Made by a program: the position numbers and the translations under genes. From Globomyces pollinis-pini (lineage: Eukaryota > Chytridiomycota > Chytridiomycetes > Rhizophydiales > Globomycetaceae): a DNA stretch of 22,189 nucleotides. Positions 1 through 10,895 of the stretch are shown one piece after another (the first letter of the stretch is position 1; every line of letters begins with the position of its first letter). Location: assembly GCA_025399215.1 (NCBI GenBank), contig MU621369.1:1-22189 (forward strand). The letters run 5' to 3'. A model generated the notes under the pieces. The model ran no database searches, had not been told where the DNA came from, and saw nothing but the letters and a program-made list of their open reading frames with translations.

Positions 1-340
1 GGGAATGTTTTCGGAATCACAACCTGTTGTTATCTATCAAAAATCACCGGAATGTATACAAATTGCAGCCATCAAGAAGCTCTCGTTAGAATCCCACCAC
101 ACTAGTGAAAGTGGATATGGTACTTTCTGGGACGTGACAAACCTCAAGGCGTTTTCAATTACTGGAAAGAGTTCTACTGTTCGGAGATTTACCGTTGATG
201 ATAAACGCTTTGAATGTCGATTCCAAACTGAAGAAGAATGCAATGTATGGACAAAGTATTTTGAGAATTGGAATTATAGATTGAAGAGCAACGTATCTAC
301 TACTCCTAGCGGAACGCACCAACATAAGCCTGGTTCTTAA
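1..340 (+). CDS. PH-like domain protein, copy 1 (5' partial)
   Basis: The frame is open from the window edge to TAA at 338-340, so only the C-terminal part (about 112 residues) is present; the ATG at 5 matches an internal Met of the second copy at 21606-22189. The segment FECRFQTEEECNVWTKYF resembles the last strand and C-terminal helix of a pleckstrin-homology fold, with the conserved helix Trp, but the rest is too divergent for a firm domain call. The protein ends HKPGS, whereas copy 2 stops earlier because of one extra T. An AATAAA overlaps the stop (339-344). A phosphoinositide- or protein-binding role is only an inference from the fold. Confidence 0.55.
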   Translation, partial: GMFSESQPVVIYQKSPECIQIAAIKKLSLESHHTSESGYGTFWDVTNLKAFSITGKSSTVRRFTVDDKRFECRFQTEEECNVWTKYFENWNYRLKSNVSTTPSGTHQHKPGS

Positions 341-344
341 TAAA
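1..344. repeat. Inverted repeat arm A, pairs with 21589-21933
   Basis: This stretch matches the reverse complement of 21589-21933 with roughly 17 substitutions and one single-base indel by eye, about 95% identity. Identity is highest over the first 280 bases and drops near the stop codon. It continues to the left window edge, so the true repeat is longer. It coincides with the coding region of the PH-like gene, so it is a duplicated gene in inverted orientation rather than a non-coding repeat. Confidence 0.85.
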
Positions 345-509
345 GTTGTATTGATTTTTCAATCAAAAAGACGTGTATTTTGAGTTGCACTGTGAAATGT
401 TTTTTCTTAGCTTAGCAGTGTACGAATCTGTCGTTAATTTTCCATACTCACACGACATTGTTACAATTAATAGGAAAAACCAGCAAAATTTATTGAAGAA
501 GTTATTGAA

Positions 510-2260
510 TCAAAGCTCAATCTGATCTACAACTTGCTTTACTTCTAGCCAAGATTCCAAAGATTTAGAGTGGTATTCCTTCATTGCCATACAATAGCAA
601 ATAAACATTTGTCTTAAATCCAATAGTTTCTGATTCTGAAACCTTGTCAATTCCCGTTGTATTTCACTATTTAATTCAATGAGAGCTAAACGGGAAGTTT
701 CACGGTCATTTTCTAGTGAAGTGATCAAGTCCTTTGTTTTTGATATGGTGTTTCTTCTAGTTGCCTCTGGATCATTGTCAATCAATGCATTGAGTTGTGC
801 AATTATTCCTTGTGGTTTTGATATTGGGATGGGTGGCTGGCCTTCAACTGAGAGTACCGCTGCCAGTCGTTGTGATTCATGTTCAGAAGATTCAAGTTTT
901 GTGAGGTACTGCTCTTTTAAAGTCAATGTTTCCGATATAACTTCAAACTCAACATGACATTTATGACGATGACCTATAGAAATATTAGTAGCAATGATTA
1001 TTTACCCAACAACTTCTTGATAGATTTAGAAAATTGAGAATATTCTTGTAGCATATCTCCAAATCTTTCTTCCAATAAAACATTCAGAGTGCTCGTTGCG
1101 GTCAAGGTTGAATCTACAGCTTGACCCATTTGCTCAATTGAATTAGAAAGATTTTGCTCCGTCAATGACCATCCGTTATAAAGTGCTCCCAAATCCATAT
1201 ATATAAGAGCCATGTCAGAATAATTTGCCACAATTTTCTTATGGACTTTTCGAATAAAATTAATCTGAGCTGCGAATCTGTTTGAATAATCTTCTACTCC
1301 AACAAAATATGGATCTTTGTGTCAAATCAATCGGAAATTTACCAGGTTTACGTAAACTTCTGCCTTCATTCAAACTGGCCATACTTGATTTCTTTTTCAA
1401 CCCTACACTGTTTGTGGAACTAATCAATACGGTGGTTTCATTCCAACTGACTTCTCCATTTAAAAACATATGAAATTCATGGGCATTTTTTAAGATAGAA
1501 TGTGATGCTAAGCGATTTAAAAATGATTGCAATAATCGTTTTCTTTTCATAATAATCTTTGGGTCATCCTTTGCATTTTTTGGTTTTACAGCATATGCAG
1601 CAATAGAATGCTTTTCTGGTATTGGGGGAACTATACAAGAAGGATACTTCTGCGCTAAAGTGACTCGTAAACTTTCGAATTCAGAATATCGATGTTTTGA
1701 TTCAAATTTCAATCCATTCAAATCTGCTTTGATTAAATACGTAGTAAATGATTTTCCAGACATATCATGTGCCTTTGTGGCCTAGCATGTAAGTATAAAT
1801 ATGAAATTACATCTTCGATGGTAATTGCAGGTTTTAATTGTTCACGTAATGGTATTGTCACATCCAGGGCTAAATTAAAATTTGAAGCAGGACAAGTAGA
1901 TAATGCTGAATCTAAATCACAACAGAATTCTGTCTAAATCAAATAAACTATAAAAGGAAATGATACCTTTGCAACACTTTCACCCTAGAATTAGTTACAT
2001 TTCCATACCTCCAAACTGCTGTTATTATTTAAGTTAAATACAGAAGACGTGACAAGCGGTTGGCCAGTGGGTTGTATAAGGGGACTGTCAGGATTACTAG
2101 AAGTAGGATCGATGGCTGAATTTAACATAGATGAAGCAGTGAGCAAAGACCCTTCATTAATGGAACTAGAAAGAGGGTCAGAGGACACGGTAAGGGGGTC
2201 CTGAATCTGATTATTTGAATCTTCATTTTGGCTATATTCTGGGTTTGATAGTGGATCCAT
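510..2260 (-). CDS. SNX41: PX-BAR sorting nexin, Snx41/Atg20 (SNX7/30) type
   Basis: Six exons: 2009-2260, 1967-1984, 1811-1933, 1343-1781, 1006-1314, 510-973 (1605 nt, 534 aa); introns are 24, 33, 29, 28 and 32 nt. The N-terminal 90 residues are Ser/Asn/Pro-rich and disordered. A PX domain spans about 124-240, with RYSEF (162-166) and PPIPEKH (183-189), the phosphoinositide-binding signatures. A C-terminal BAR-type coiled coil follows (about 270-534). Proteins of this family bind PI3P on endosomes, dimerise through BAR and act in recycling and selective autophagy. Exon 2 is an 18-nt microexon encoding GESVAK. The last intron has a perfect TACTAAT branch-type site. The start could instead be the in-frame ATG at 2287; 2260 has the better purine context (AAAATGG). 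The SNX4 branch is the main alternative assignment. Confidence 0.9.
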
Positions 2261-2489
2261 TTTGGTGGTGAGTGAAAAACGAAGCAAAATTCAAAAGGAT
2301 CCAAAACAGATTGAAATATTCAATAGAGCACTGATATAATCAATTAGCATAGTAAAATAGTCTCCTACTAATATAGTAGTACGCGATCATAGAATGAACA
2401 CGGTAGAATTATAATGGTGATTTAAAGGTTAATTATGTCTGCAATTATTAAAATCATGAACCAATCAATCAACTTATCGTTAAACTTTA

Positions 2490-3191
2490 TTAGTTACTAA
2501 TCACATCCCACAGCAAATTACTGTAATGAAAATTACTCATGTTAGGATTTAGATTCAATGGTACTAATCGATTTTTGCCTCCTAAAGGGTTAACATGTTA
2601 TCCTTACTGGCCATACACCTTTGGTACTTTTTGGTGTTTTCATCCATATCATAAAATTCTACTCCCAAAGGTTGAAAAAGTGCTAACGCCAATCTAAATT
2701 ATGATTAAAAATTACTTCATATTACGTATTAAATCCTGGTTCAAGGTTCGCTTCTCTTTCTTCCATTTCTTGTATCTGTTTGAGTTCGGACGTTAAGCGA
2801 TCATACTTCATTTCGAGCTCAACTAACTCTAGTTTCACCTGATTGATTTCTTTTCCCTTCTGTATTTCTAAAGATTGGAGTTGCTCATAGTTTTGGGTTT
2901 GTTGTAATTGTTTTAATTCCTCCTTCAGTTCATTCTCCATTACAATTTCACTATCAACTGTTATTGAGGCATCTGTTTAAGTGTTAGAAAACTTGTAGCA
3001 CCTTGCAACTGTGCATCTAACTTTTGGATCACTTCTTGTCGCTTCTTGGCAGTTGTTAAACAAGTTTGAATGATTGTATCCAAGGTGATTTGATCTTGTT
3101 GAAGATTTTCCACAAAAGTGCTTATTAATTCTTGAACAGTTTCTGAAGTTTCTTCTTCAGGAAGTGTTGAAAATCTTCTGGTGGCCAACAT
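2490..3191 (-). CDS. SPC24: Kinetochore protein Spc24 (Ndc80 complex)
   Basis: Four exons: 3002-3191, 2726-2972, 2608-2693, 2490-2581 (615 nt, 204 aa, typical for Spc24); introns 29, 32 and 26 nt. Residues about 15-130 form a Glu/Lys/Leu/Gln-rich coiled coil. The last 70 residues match the Spc24 globular head in pattern: a start like ALFQPLGVEFYDMDE, then basic strands and an end like FHYSNLLWDVISN, the usual aromatic-rich terminal helix. Spc24 pairs with Spc25 and ties the Ndc80 rod to the inner kinetochore. The head only appears after splicing, because the first in-frame stop (2722) lies inside an intron. The donor of intron 1 is GTGCTA, less usual than the GTA seen elsewhere. The reading frame is open up to 3260 without an ATG, so a further upstream exon is possible. 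Divergent from the SWIRM gene. Confidence 0.85.
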
Positions 3192-3361
3192 TGAATTGTG
3201 GAAGTAAAATTTCAAAAAATTTACACCTTCATAAAGAGACTCTTCCAATTCTCTTTCCAATCACTATCTATGATGTATATGTATTGTAGATGATGTTCAT
3301 TTGAAAATATTTTTTTACTGATCGCGTTGTTTTGTTGAATTGATTGTTATTTGACTTATCT

Positions 3362-4196
3362 ATGCCTCGTGAGTTTATTTCATCGCGCATTCAAACATCA
3401 AACAACGCGCGAAGAAGTAAGATTTATTTTCACTTAAAACAATTCAATCATACATATATATTAAAGATGAATAAACGAGTTAGAAAAACATACTCTCAAG
3501 AGACGTTGGTAATGAAAGATACAGTTCAACTTGATTATCCATCTCCAAGAACTTCCTGTTATACTTCACCAAATCTTAAATCAAGTAGAGTATCCAAAAG
3601 AAAAGCTATTCCATTCCGATCTGTTAAAACACTGGCCAATAAAGATGATAAATTTGTCGAAGGCATTGTAAATTTAGATGTTTACTCCATATATATGAAA
3701 AACCCTCAAAACCTATTGCCAAGCTCAACCAAAGTGAAATGCTTTTCATCAATCACACCTGTTACTTTGGTGGGCTTTGAATCCACAAACACGTCTACAT
3801 TCAATGCTGATGAATATAAAAACACCAAAGGCGCTCCTGACGTTGTTTGGAAAAAAGGTATATTTTATTCATTTATTAAATGCTTTCATAGGTTCAATGT
3901 TAAAGATTTCTCCTGATGTGGAAGACTACAACAAATTAACTTTTGAAGAAATAAGAATTGCATCGACTTTAAGATTGCTACCATCACAATATCTTGATAT
4001 AAAATCAACCATTTTAACGCAAGTGAAGAAGCGAGGGCCATTCAAGAAGCGAGATGCTAAGTCGTGGTTTAAAATTGACGTGAATAAGGTGAATTTCTAT
4101 GTTTTCTAATATGAATAGACTGCTATTCTGTACGATTGGTTTAAAGGTCTTGGCTGGATCCCATCTGATGAAGATTGGGAGAAGTCCAAGAACTAA
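3362..4196 (+). CDS. SWIRM-domain protein
   Basis: Three exons: 3362-3857, 3892-4088, 4119-4196 (771 nt, 256 aa); introns 34 and 30 nt. The N-terminal two thirds are basic, Ser/Lys-rich and look disordered. The C-terminal 75 residues form a SWIRM domain: LTFEEIRIASTLRLLPSQYL, then KKRGPFKKRDAKSWFKIDVNK and ILYDWFKGLGW, with the family signatures of the A(S/T)xLRL..QYL helix and the RDA...IDVNK helix. SWIRM domains bind DNA or histones in chromatin complexes. Fungal stand-alone proteins with a C-terminal SWIRM (Fun19-like, or Laf-type subunits of histone deacetylase complexes) are the closest type; this is from memory of the architecture. An alternative start is ATG 3467, just after a possible 5' intron donor GTAAGA at 3418. 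Confidence 0.85.
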
Positions 4197-4692
4197 TGTC
4201 TTTCGTATCTAAAATCTAAATTAGGAATTATAATAATCTTACATAGAATAAAATAAAGTAAATTAGAATTGATGCCGTAATGCCATTACAATAAGTTTGT
4301 TGTTCTAACCACAAGTCCAATAAGTTGTTTGTTTAATTCCAAAACTGCACGCACCTGTTTGTTTAACTACACGATACATCCCATAGTTTCTTAAAAAGAT
4401 AAGTCAACTTGTAAAACCATGCAAACATTGCGAAATAGAATCTTTGGGAAAGAAGTTATTCCATCAACTCACAATAATGCTTCTCAAACAGGTCATTGCA
4501 CAACGCATTTTTTAATCACCAAATCTACGCAAATCAATCTTTATTTACTACATTTAATCAGATACTCCAATGGTCATTATTTGAAGAAATCAAATGTTTA
4601 TTTGTTTTGTTTTTATCATATTGATCAAGTCACAATGTGAAGACATGCATAAACAACATCATATTTAACCTTTATCATTTGGTGCATTTACT
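4197..4692. other. Intergenic gap between SWIRM and RING genes
   Basis: AT-rich sequence. It has an AATAAA at about 4247-4252 that would serve the SWIRM transcript, and short repeated GTTTGTTTAA-like stretches at about 4328-4365. A 73-codon open frame starts at ATG 4419 but resembles nothing I know and turns low-complexity in its second half. No RNA gene was seen. Confidence 0.5.
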
Positions 4693-6059
4693 ATGGCTGA
4701 TTCAAATTTATATAGTCAAGAGGATATACTATTAACGAATTTACAACTCGCTCGGATTTTGGATAATCAAACTGTGTTTGAAGATTTGGATAATCAAGAA
4801 ACGGAAGAAACAGATTTAGAATACCAAGATGATCGATGGAAAGATTTGGTTAGCTCGCTATTGAAAACTTTGGGTAGATTATGGATTGCCACTGTCATTG
4901 TAACTTTTGGAATCTTTATCGTACGAAAGATAATTGTTTATACAATCATACCACACTCTAGTGTTATTATAATGGATGATAGATATGTTGGAAGAGTTAG
5001 CAATGGAAAGGAGCCATTAATACATCAATCAGGAGAGACAATGGATGATCGTGCTGTTGGAATTCAACTAAATGGAAAAGACATGGGTTGGATAGCACTA
5101 CCTGCATTGTTTGGGGAGGTTATTAAACCAATGGAATCAATATCTGGTAAGTTTGAGTGGATTAATATCAGGACCATTATTACCCTTAAGTCACCATGCC
5201 TGTACGCCATTTCATCTACAATTTCCAATTGTCGATACCAACACATGTTATGCAATTACGGAAAATGGAACTGATATCGATTTTTGCCCATATAGGAATG
5301 AGACCATTAATTGGATTGCATTGGTTGAAAGAGGTGGATGTTCCTTTGAGAAAAAAATGAAGAACCTTCAGCAAGCAGGATTTAAAACTGTATTGATCTA
5401 TAATCAACCTCGACGATTGCCACATGAGTTAGTCCGGATGTCCATTCACTCTGATAAACTTATCAAAAGCAGAGGAATATTCATGAGTCGAGAGGATGGA
5501 ATGGATTTAAAAACAAGATATAATTCACAACAGGTCACCACGATAACCATCAAACATGTCGAAGAGCTTCAAGTTCAGCAACGGTTATACTGGAAGATGG
5601 CTCGCGATATGTTTATCCAGTTTGTACTGGTGTTTCTAAATGTTTATGGGTTCTTTTTAATGCTCATATCTTTCAATATGGTTCAGAATTACTGTGATAA
5701 TGGTTCAGTACAGTTTTTAGATTCACTACAAGAAGCTATTAGTTTAATCCTGAACCCCGATTTTGATTTTACAGAAACACTACCACAAACTCTAGAATAT
5801 AATACATTGCCAGAAAGACAAATTACAGAACTAGATTTACAAACCGAATGGAAAGAAGGTGGAATTAAGGGACAAGATGTTTGTCCCATTTGTTTAGATC
5901 AGTTTGTGATAAACGATACAGCAAGAGATTTACCTTGTCGTCACGTTTTTCATGATACCTGGTAATACACTTATGTCTAACTTTTTTAGCATTGATCCAT
6001 GGTTGGTGGACCATTGTCGGTTATGCCCTATATGTAAGCATGATGTTTTAGATGACTGA
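4693..6059 (+). CDS. PA-TM-RING E3 ubiquitin ligase (RNF13/GRAIL type)
   Basis: Three exons: 4693-5146, 5172-5961, 5990-6059 (1314 nt, 437 aa); introns 25 and 28 nt. Order: acidic N-terminus (1-55); hydrophobic segment, signal anchor or first TM (about 61-86); lumenal protease-associated domain (about 90-260) with the hallmark IALVERGGCSFEKKMKNL; second TM (298-321); and a cytosolic RING-H2 at the very C-terminus with C389, C392, C407, H409, H412, C415, C427, C430. The last intron splits the codon of C415, so the ring is complete only after splicing. Family members sit in endosomal, vacuolar or Golgi membranes and use the PA domain to capture lumenal substrates for ubiquitylation. The acidic N-terminal extension before the first hydrophobic segment is longer than a cleavable signal peptide, which favours a two-pass topology. 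Confidence 0.92.
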
Positions 6060-6230
6060 GACTATTTGGGTTACTGCTAGATCATTCACTCCTGTAAAAA
6101 ATACAATTGTTCATTTTATAATTTTTTTTTTAATTATTCTTATAAACCAGATAGATATATTGAGGTTCTTTTATATTCAACAGTAAATACTTCATTAAGA
6201 TTAAAAGCTTTGACTGATCCAATGATAGAT

Positions 6231-7534
6231 TCAAATAGATACAACGTTACCAAGTTCACCCTTCAGAATAGAGAATCTAGGAAGTTAACCATACAATATT
6301 AATACAAAACATCTTTGATGATCTTTTCCATCATCTTTGTATCTGTGCAACAAGTAATATGAACCTTGACCATTTTCTTTTCATTTTTGTTCACTTTTAA
6401 GAATTCTTGTTGAAAAAAGTTGATTCCTTCTGAGGCGCTAAATTCACGTCCTATTATTTGTAAGCGAATTCAAAATCATATACCAGCGTATGTTGGAAAG
6501 TATGTCTTTAGTGTTGTTCTTTTGATTTTAACATCATACAAATCTTTTTTGTTAAAGAATAGAATGATATCTGGTTTTGTCAGTAGCGGATGGTTCACTA
6601 TAAAGTCGAATAATTTGATTGCGTCAACCATTCGATTGACATCCTTATCTTCTGATAGTACTTGATCGAATGAGGAAATGGCTACGACAAAAACAATGGA
6701 CAAAATATCATCAAAGTAAGACATCCATCTTTTACGGTGGTACTTTAGTCCACTGACATCAAAGAAATGAAGTCGTTGGGTTTTCCCATTCATATCGACG
6801 TCAAAGATATTATCAGATATATTTTGAGTAACAGTTCTCATAAGTAACATGTCTAATATAAGGTCAACTACAATATACCTTCTTTTGACATAACATATGA
6901 TGGCTCTAACAATGTTGCTAACTTGTCCAAAAAACTAGATGTGAATGTCCAAGTGAGTTACTATGCAGACGTTTGTGGAAATAAATCGCCGTATGTTTGA
7001 TATAGATCTTTGATGGCTGGATCTTTCCACATACTAACCATAGTAGCAGTAATATCATCTGGCATACCAACTTTTGCATCATCCATTGATAATGTCAGCA
7101 CATTACTGAAAAACTGTGCAGTATCTTTGGGAGAATCTGCAATCATTTTTCTGCATATTGCAAATAGACTATATATGATGTTTTTCTTTGCTCTTTCTAG
7201 TTCTTCAGGGGTGAATCCACTTCCGTGAAGAATCTTGAGTTGTTTGAGGAAGGTAGATTTTCCTGAATCCGAAGATCCCAATATCAAAATACGTGGTTCT
7301 TTATGTTCGGAATCATATTTTGCTTTCTCCTGTTTTAAATATTCTTCCACTAATTTAGATTTCGCCTTTGCTCTATTAATTTTAGTTTTTAGAAATAAAC
7401 CTTTCCTCTTCCAATCGTTGATCGTATTCGATTTGATCACGTTCGCTATTTCTTATAGCCGGTTTAGGTGCTTTTGTAGGAGCTGTTTGAGCTGGTGGTG
7501 TAGGTCCGACTGGTTTTGAGAAAAAGAATCCCAT
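6231..7534 (-). CDS. Divergent heterotrimeric G-protein alpha subunit 1
   Basis: Six exons: 7401-7534, 6962-7372, 6879-6934, 6484-6852, 6306-6450, 6231-6276 (1161 nt, 386 aa); introns 28, 27, 26, 33 and 29 nt. Begins MGFFFSKP: Gly2 and Ser6 fit N-myristoylation, but no Cys is nearby for palmitoylation. P-loop GSSDSGKS at about 77-84, helical domain about 105-195, switch I MRTVT with R206 and T209 (the ADP-ribosylation Arg and the Mg-binding Thr of G-alpha), switch II DVSGLKYHRKRW with Leu236 where Gln is expected, NKKD guanine motif, and TCCTDT for the usual TCATDT. The last exon completes helix alpha-5, ending NVVSI. The receptor-coupling Cys at -4 is absent. The frame stops at 6299 if the last intron is not removed. 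Most similar to copy 2. Confidence 0.95.
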
Positions 7535-7901
7535 TGATCTGTTCCAACTTTTATTGCACAACGCAAAACTTTATACTTGGTGATAAAAATTTGTATTTAT
7601 CAAGTGTGCAATTTTGGAAATTCCCATTGTTTTCACCAATTTGTAAACAAACTGGCCACCTCACCTTTAATCCACAAATCAAGAATTTCAAAAGGTGAAA
7701 TCCTCTTTGATACGGTCAAATTTTTTGGTTAGGACAGAGTCAGATTTATAGTTCTTGTCACACTGTCCAGTTTTTTCCATTTTGGGAGGTATCAGCAAGT
7801 GTTTGTATCGTTTAACAAGCCACATGCACGACTCTAAAGACTTCGCCAAAAGACACTTCAAAGTAATGAGTATTAATAAACATATATTATTATATTTCGG
7901 C
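7535..7901. other. Intergenic gap, 5' flank of G-alpha 1
   Basis: AT-rich sequence holding the presumed promoter of G-alpha 1 and the 3' end of G-alpha 2. Upstream of the start codons the two genes share no recognisable similarity, unlike their first exons and first introns. No further gene, RNA or repeat was seen. Confidence 0.5.
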
Positions 7902-9211
7902 TTATAGATTCATTACATTACTAATGTCTCCTTTGAGAATAGAATACCTAATGGTCAATGGTTTAAATCCATTACAAAACATCTTTGATAATCTTTCGCA
8001 TCATTTGAGTGTCCGTACAACAGGTGTTATGAATCTTTACTATCTTCTTTTCATTTTTGTTTACTTTTAAGAATTCATGTTGTAAAAATGAAAGTCCTTC
8101 TGAGCAACTGAAGTCACGACCTAAATAAAAAAGGATGAATCGATATTTGATTGTACCGGTGTATGCTGGAAAATGTACATGTAAAGATACTCTCTTAATT
8201 TTAATATCATATAGATCTTTTTTGTTAAAGAATAGAATGATATCCGGTTTTGTCAATAATGGATGATTAACGATAAAATCATAAAGATTGATTGCATCTA
8301 CCATTCGATTGATATCCTGATCTTCTGATAGTACTTGATCATATGAAGATATATCCACTACAAAAACGATTGATAAAATATCATCAAAGTAAGACATCCA
8401 TCGTTTACGGTGATATTTTAATCCACTAACATCAAAGAAATGAATTCGTTGGGTTTTTCCATTCATATCGACATCAAAGATATTATCAGATATTTTCTGA
8501 GTTACTGTTCGCATCAACAACATATCTAATTTCATTTAATTCCAAAATATAAATACCATCGTGAGAGAGTACATACTGAGGAGTTATCAGCACATCTAGC
8601 TTATCAAAGAAACTTTCAATCAATATAATGAGTTCTTACTGTTGAGAATTCAATGGAAAAAGGTCCCCGTAAGAGTAATAGAGTTCTTTGATGACCGGAT
8701 CTTTCCACATACTCATAATTGTATGGAAAATATCATCTGGTATATTCTTTTTTGCTTCATCGATTGATAGTTTTGATATAGGTTCATAAGATAGAACTAC
8801 TTCTTTAGATGCTTGGGTGACTATTGTTCTTGCAATTGTAAATATGCTAAATAGTATTGATTTCTTTGCTCTTTCTAGTTCTTCAGATGTAAATCCATTG
8901 CCATGAAGAATCTTGAGTTGTTTAAGGAATGTAGATTTGCCTGAATCTGAGGATCCTAAAATCAAGATACGTGGTTCTTTATTTTCAAAATCGTACTTTG
9001 CTTTCTCCTGTTTTAAATATTCTTCTACCCTCTTTGCTTTTGCTTTTGCTCTAACATCTTAGTTTTTAGAAATAAACCTTTCCTCGTCCAATCGCTGGTC
9101 GTATTCAACCAGATCACGTTCACTATTTCGAAGTGCTGATTTAGGTATTTTTTTAGAAGTTGTTTGTGTTGGTGGTGCTGGCTCTACTGGTTTTGAGAAA
9201 AAGAATCCCAT
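7902..9211 (-). CDS. Divergent heterotrimeric G-protein alpha subunit 2
   Basis: Six exons: 9078-9211, 8640-9050, 8557-8612, 8157-8525, 7976-8120, 7902-7947 (1161 nt, 386 aa, each exon the same length as in copy 1); introns 27, 27, 31, 36 and 28 nt. Starts MGFFFSKP like copy 1. P-loop GSSDSGKS (77-84), switch I MRTVT (R206, T209), switch II DVSGLKYHRKRW with Leu236, NKKD, TCCTDT, C-terminus SNVMNL. Intron 4 (8121-8156) is a multiple of three and has no stop, so the unspliced frame reads through it; the conserved exon boundary (YTG|GRDF) in the paralogs shows that it is an intron. Its first intron shares the unusual GTTTATTTCTAAAAACTAA start with copy 1. Confidence 0.95.
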
Positions 9212-9442
9212 CTCGATATTGCTATTTTGTAATTTAAAAGTTTCAATTATTAAACAATAGACGTAGTGACTGATAAATATTAGACAACAATGAACTACAA
9301 CCTCATATATTTCCAAGTATATTATGTGAACGCATTTACTGCTGACTATAGTATCTCCAAATATTGGTTTTAGGAAAATCAGAAATTTCGTACAAGTGCA
9401 AACTATGATGATATACAAATAATATTAAATGGGAAATGTCAA

Positions 9443-10646
9443 CTATAAATCACCAATACCAGGTTTAATGACAATTGAAAACACCTTTGAAATAACTTTA
9501 TCTGACAGTTATACTTAAAATATCACATACCTTTACTATGATACATGATGAGAGACGTATAAGTAACAGAGATTGAGAGAAAGAATTCACCAGATTTTGT
9601 CGGTGTACCAGAAAATGTGCCTTCAAAAAATGTCAACCAATCAGGGCAATGATGGATATGGAAATTGGGTGTAACGACTATTGGTTAATGTGGTGTGATT
9701 TTGAATACAACAATGAGGATCAAATACTTTAGGAGTCCAGAGATATGGAACTCCTGTCCGACCCACATCAGGTAAATTGGTAATGTTTGCACAATATTCT
9801 TTAAACAACCAATCATCATCAAATGATTTTTGAATATTGATATTGTATACCAAATAACCTGAAAAAAAAAGTTGATTTAAATTCAATCAAATACCTTTAG
9901 ATTTCAAACGTCTATTTTCAGTAGAATAACGGGATAGGTATGGGTTGTTGAGGACATATTCCTTCACTTGAGTTTCTGTAATAGTAGCCCCCAAAGATTT
10001 ATTTTCCTTTACGTATTCAAAGAATGCATTCATAAACGGATCGATTCTAAAGGAAACATGGTTGAAATCCATCTGTGTTGGTAATTTTTGCATTCGTTTA
10101 CAAGCCAGTGTTTGATGACTAAAACATTAAAGAATGTAAACATAGGAAAAGATCAGGTTTGTAATTATTGAATGTAGATCATGGGCATACAAGATTTGAA
10201 TAGAGATTGATCAATATGAACTTACATTCGATTTCCTTTAGAATCGGACGCATCGATGTTTGAACACACTCTTCCCTAAATACTAAGTATAATCAAAATC
10301 TACCAAAAAGTCAAAAAACGTTGAATCTAATAACTCTATTGCTGTATCTTTGTCCAGTTTCAATATCTTGCAAGGTCTTTCTACTATATCTAAATCCATA
10401 TCTAGTACTTTCTGCAATCAACCAGATAAGGCTTACTTGAACTCTCTAAATATCAAAAAATTGGTTGAATACATTGGGATGTTCTTTGAGTTGTTGAACT
10501 AGGTTGAGAATATTGGTTAAGTAAGATTGAGCTTGGTCTTCATTTCCAGTTTTGAAGGCATGATTTGCTTGATAAGCATTATCTACTATATTTTGGTATG
10601 TTATCGCTAATTCATTTGTTGATGATTGTGATGTTTCTCTATCCAT
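9443..10646 (-). CDS. Unknown protein with Ig-like C-terminal domain
   Basis: Eight exons: 10473-10646, 10437-10445, 10304-10411, 10226-10275, 9895-10118, 9712-9858, 9531-9677, 9443-9501 (918 nt, 305 aa); introns 27, 25, 28, 107, 36, 34 and 29 nt. The N-terminal 58 residues are helical and Gln/Asn-rich. A helical middle (about 130-180) carries KEYVLNNPYLSRYS. After KSKGYLVYNINIQ comes a beta-rich stretch with GVPYLWTPKVFDP, PDWLTFFEGTFSGTPTKSG and a final FSIVIKPG strand; this W..F.GTFSGTPT pattern is that of putative-Ig (He_PIG-like) folds. No signal peptide or TM is visible, so an intracellular Ig-like fold is likely. Function is not recognised. Exon 2 is a 9-nt microexon (Arg-Val-Gln); skipping it as part of one 61-nt intron would also keep the frame. 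Two adjacent genes joined here by mistake is a less likely alternative. Confidence 0.7.
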
Positions 10647-10895
10647 CCAATGTCCTAATTTGGGTGAAAAAAGTTTACCCAGAATTCAATTCTACAGCAT
10701 CTTTTCAAGTCCATTTTGAATTATTATCAGGTTTTATATGAGCAGTATTTTGTGGATTGGGATTTGAATGTCAACTACAAAAATACGATAAAAAGTATCC
10801 ATATATTAATTAAATATCAAGGATTAGGTACTTATCCAAATATACATTATTCTCATACAATCTGTATGATACCACGTCAAGAGATTGAATGAACT

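Noticed and set aside
510..2260. Sorting nexin as a pseudogene with frameshifts
   Set aside because: Five short GT-AG introns restore one 534-residue frame with PX and BAR continuity.
2722..3260. Coiled-coil protein ending at 2722, or starting at a non-ATG codon at 3260
   Set aside because: Two further exons add a typical Spc24 head. The frame upstream of 3191 has no ATG, so the start was set at 3191, though an upstream exon is not excluded.
4419..4640. 73-codon ORF between the SWIRM and RING genes
   Set aside because: No recognisable similarity, low-complexity second half, and no supporting context.
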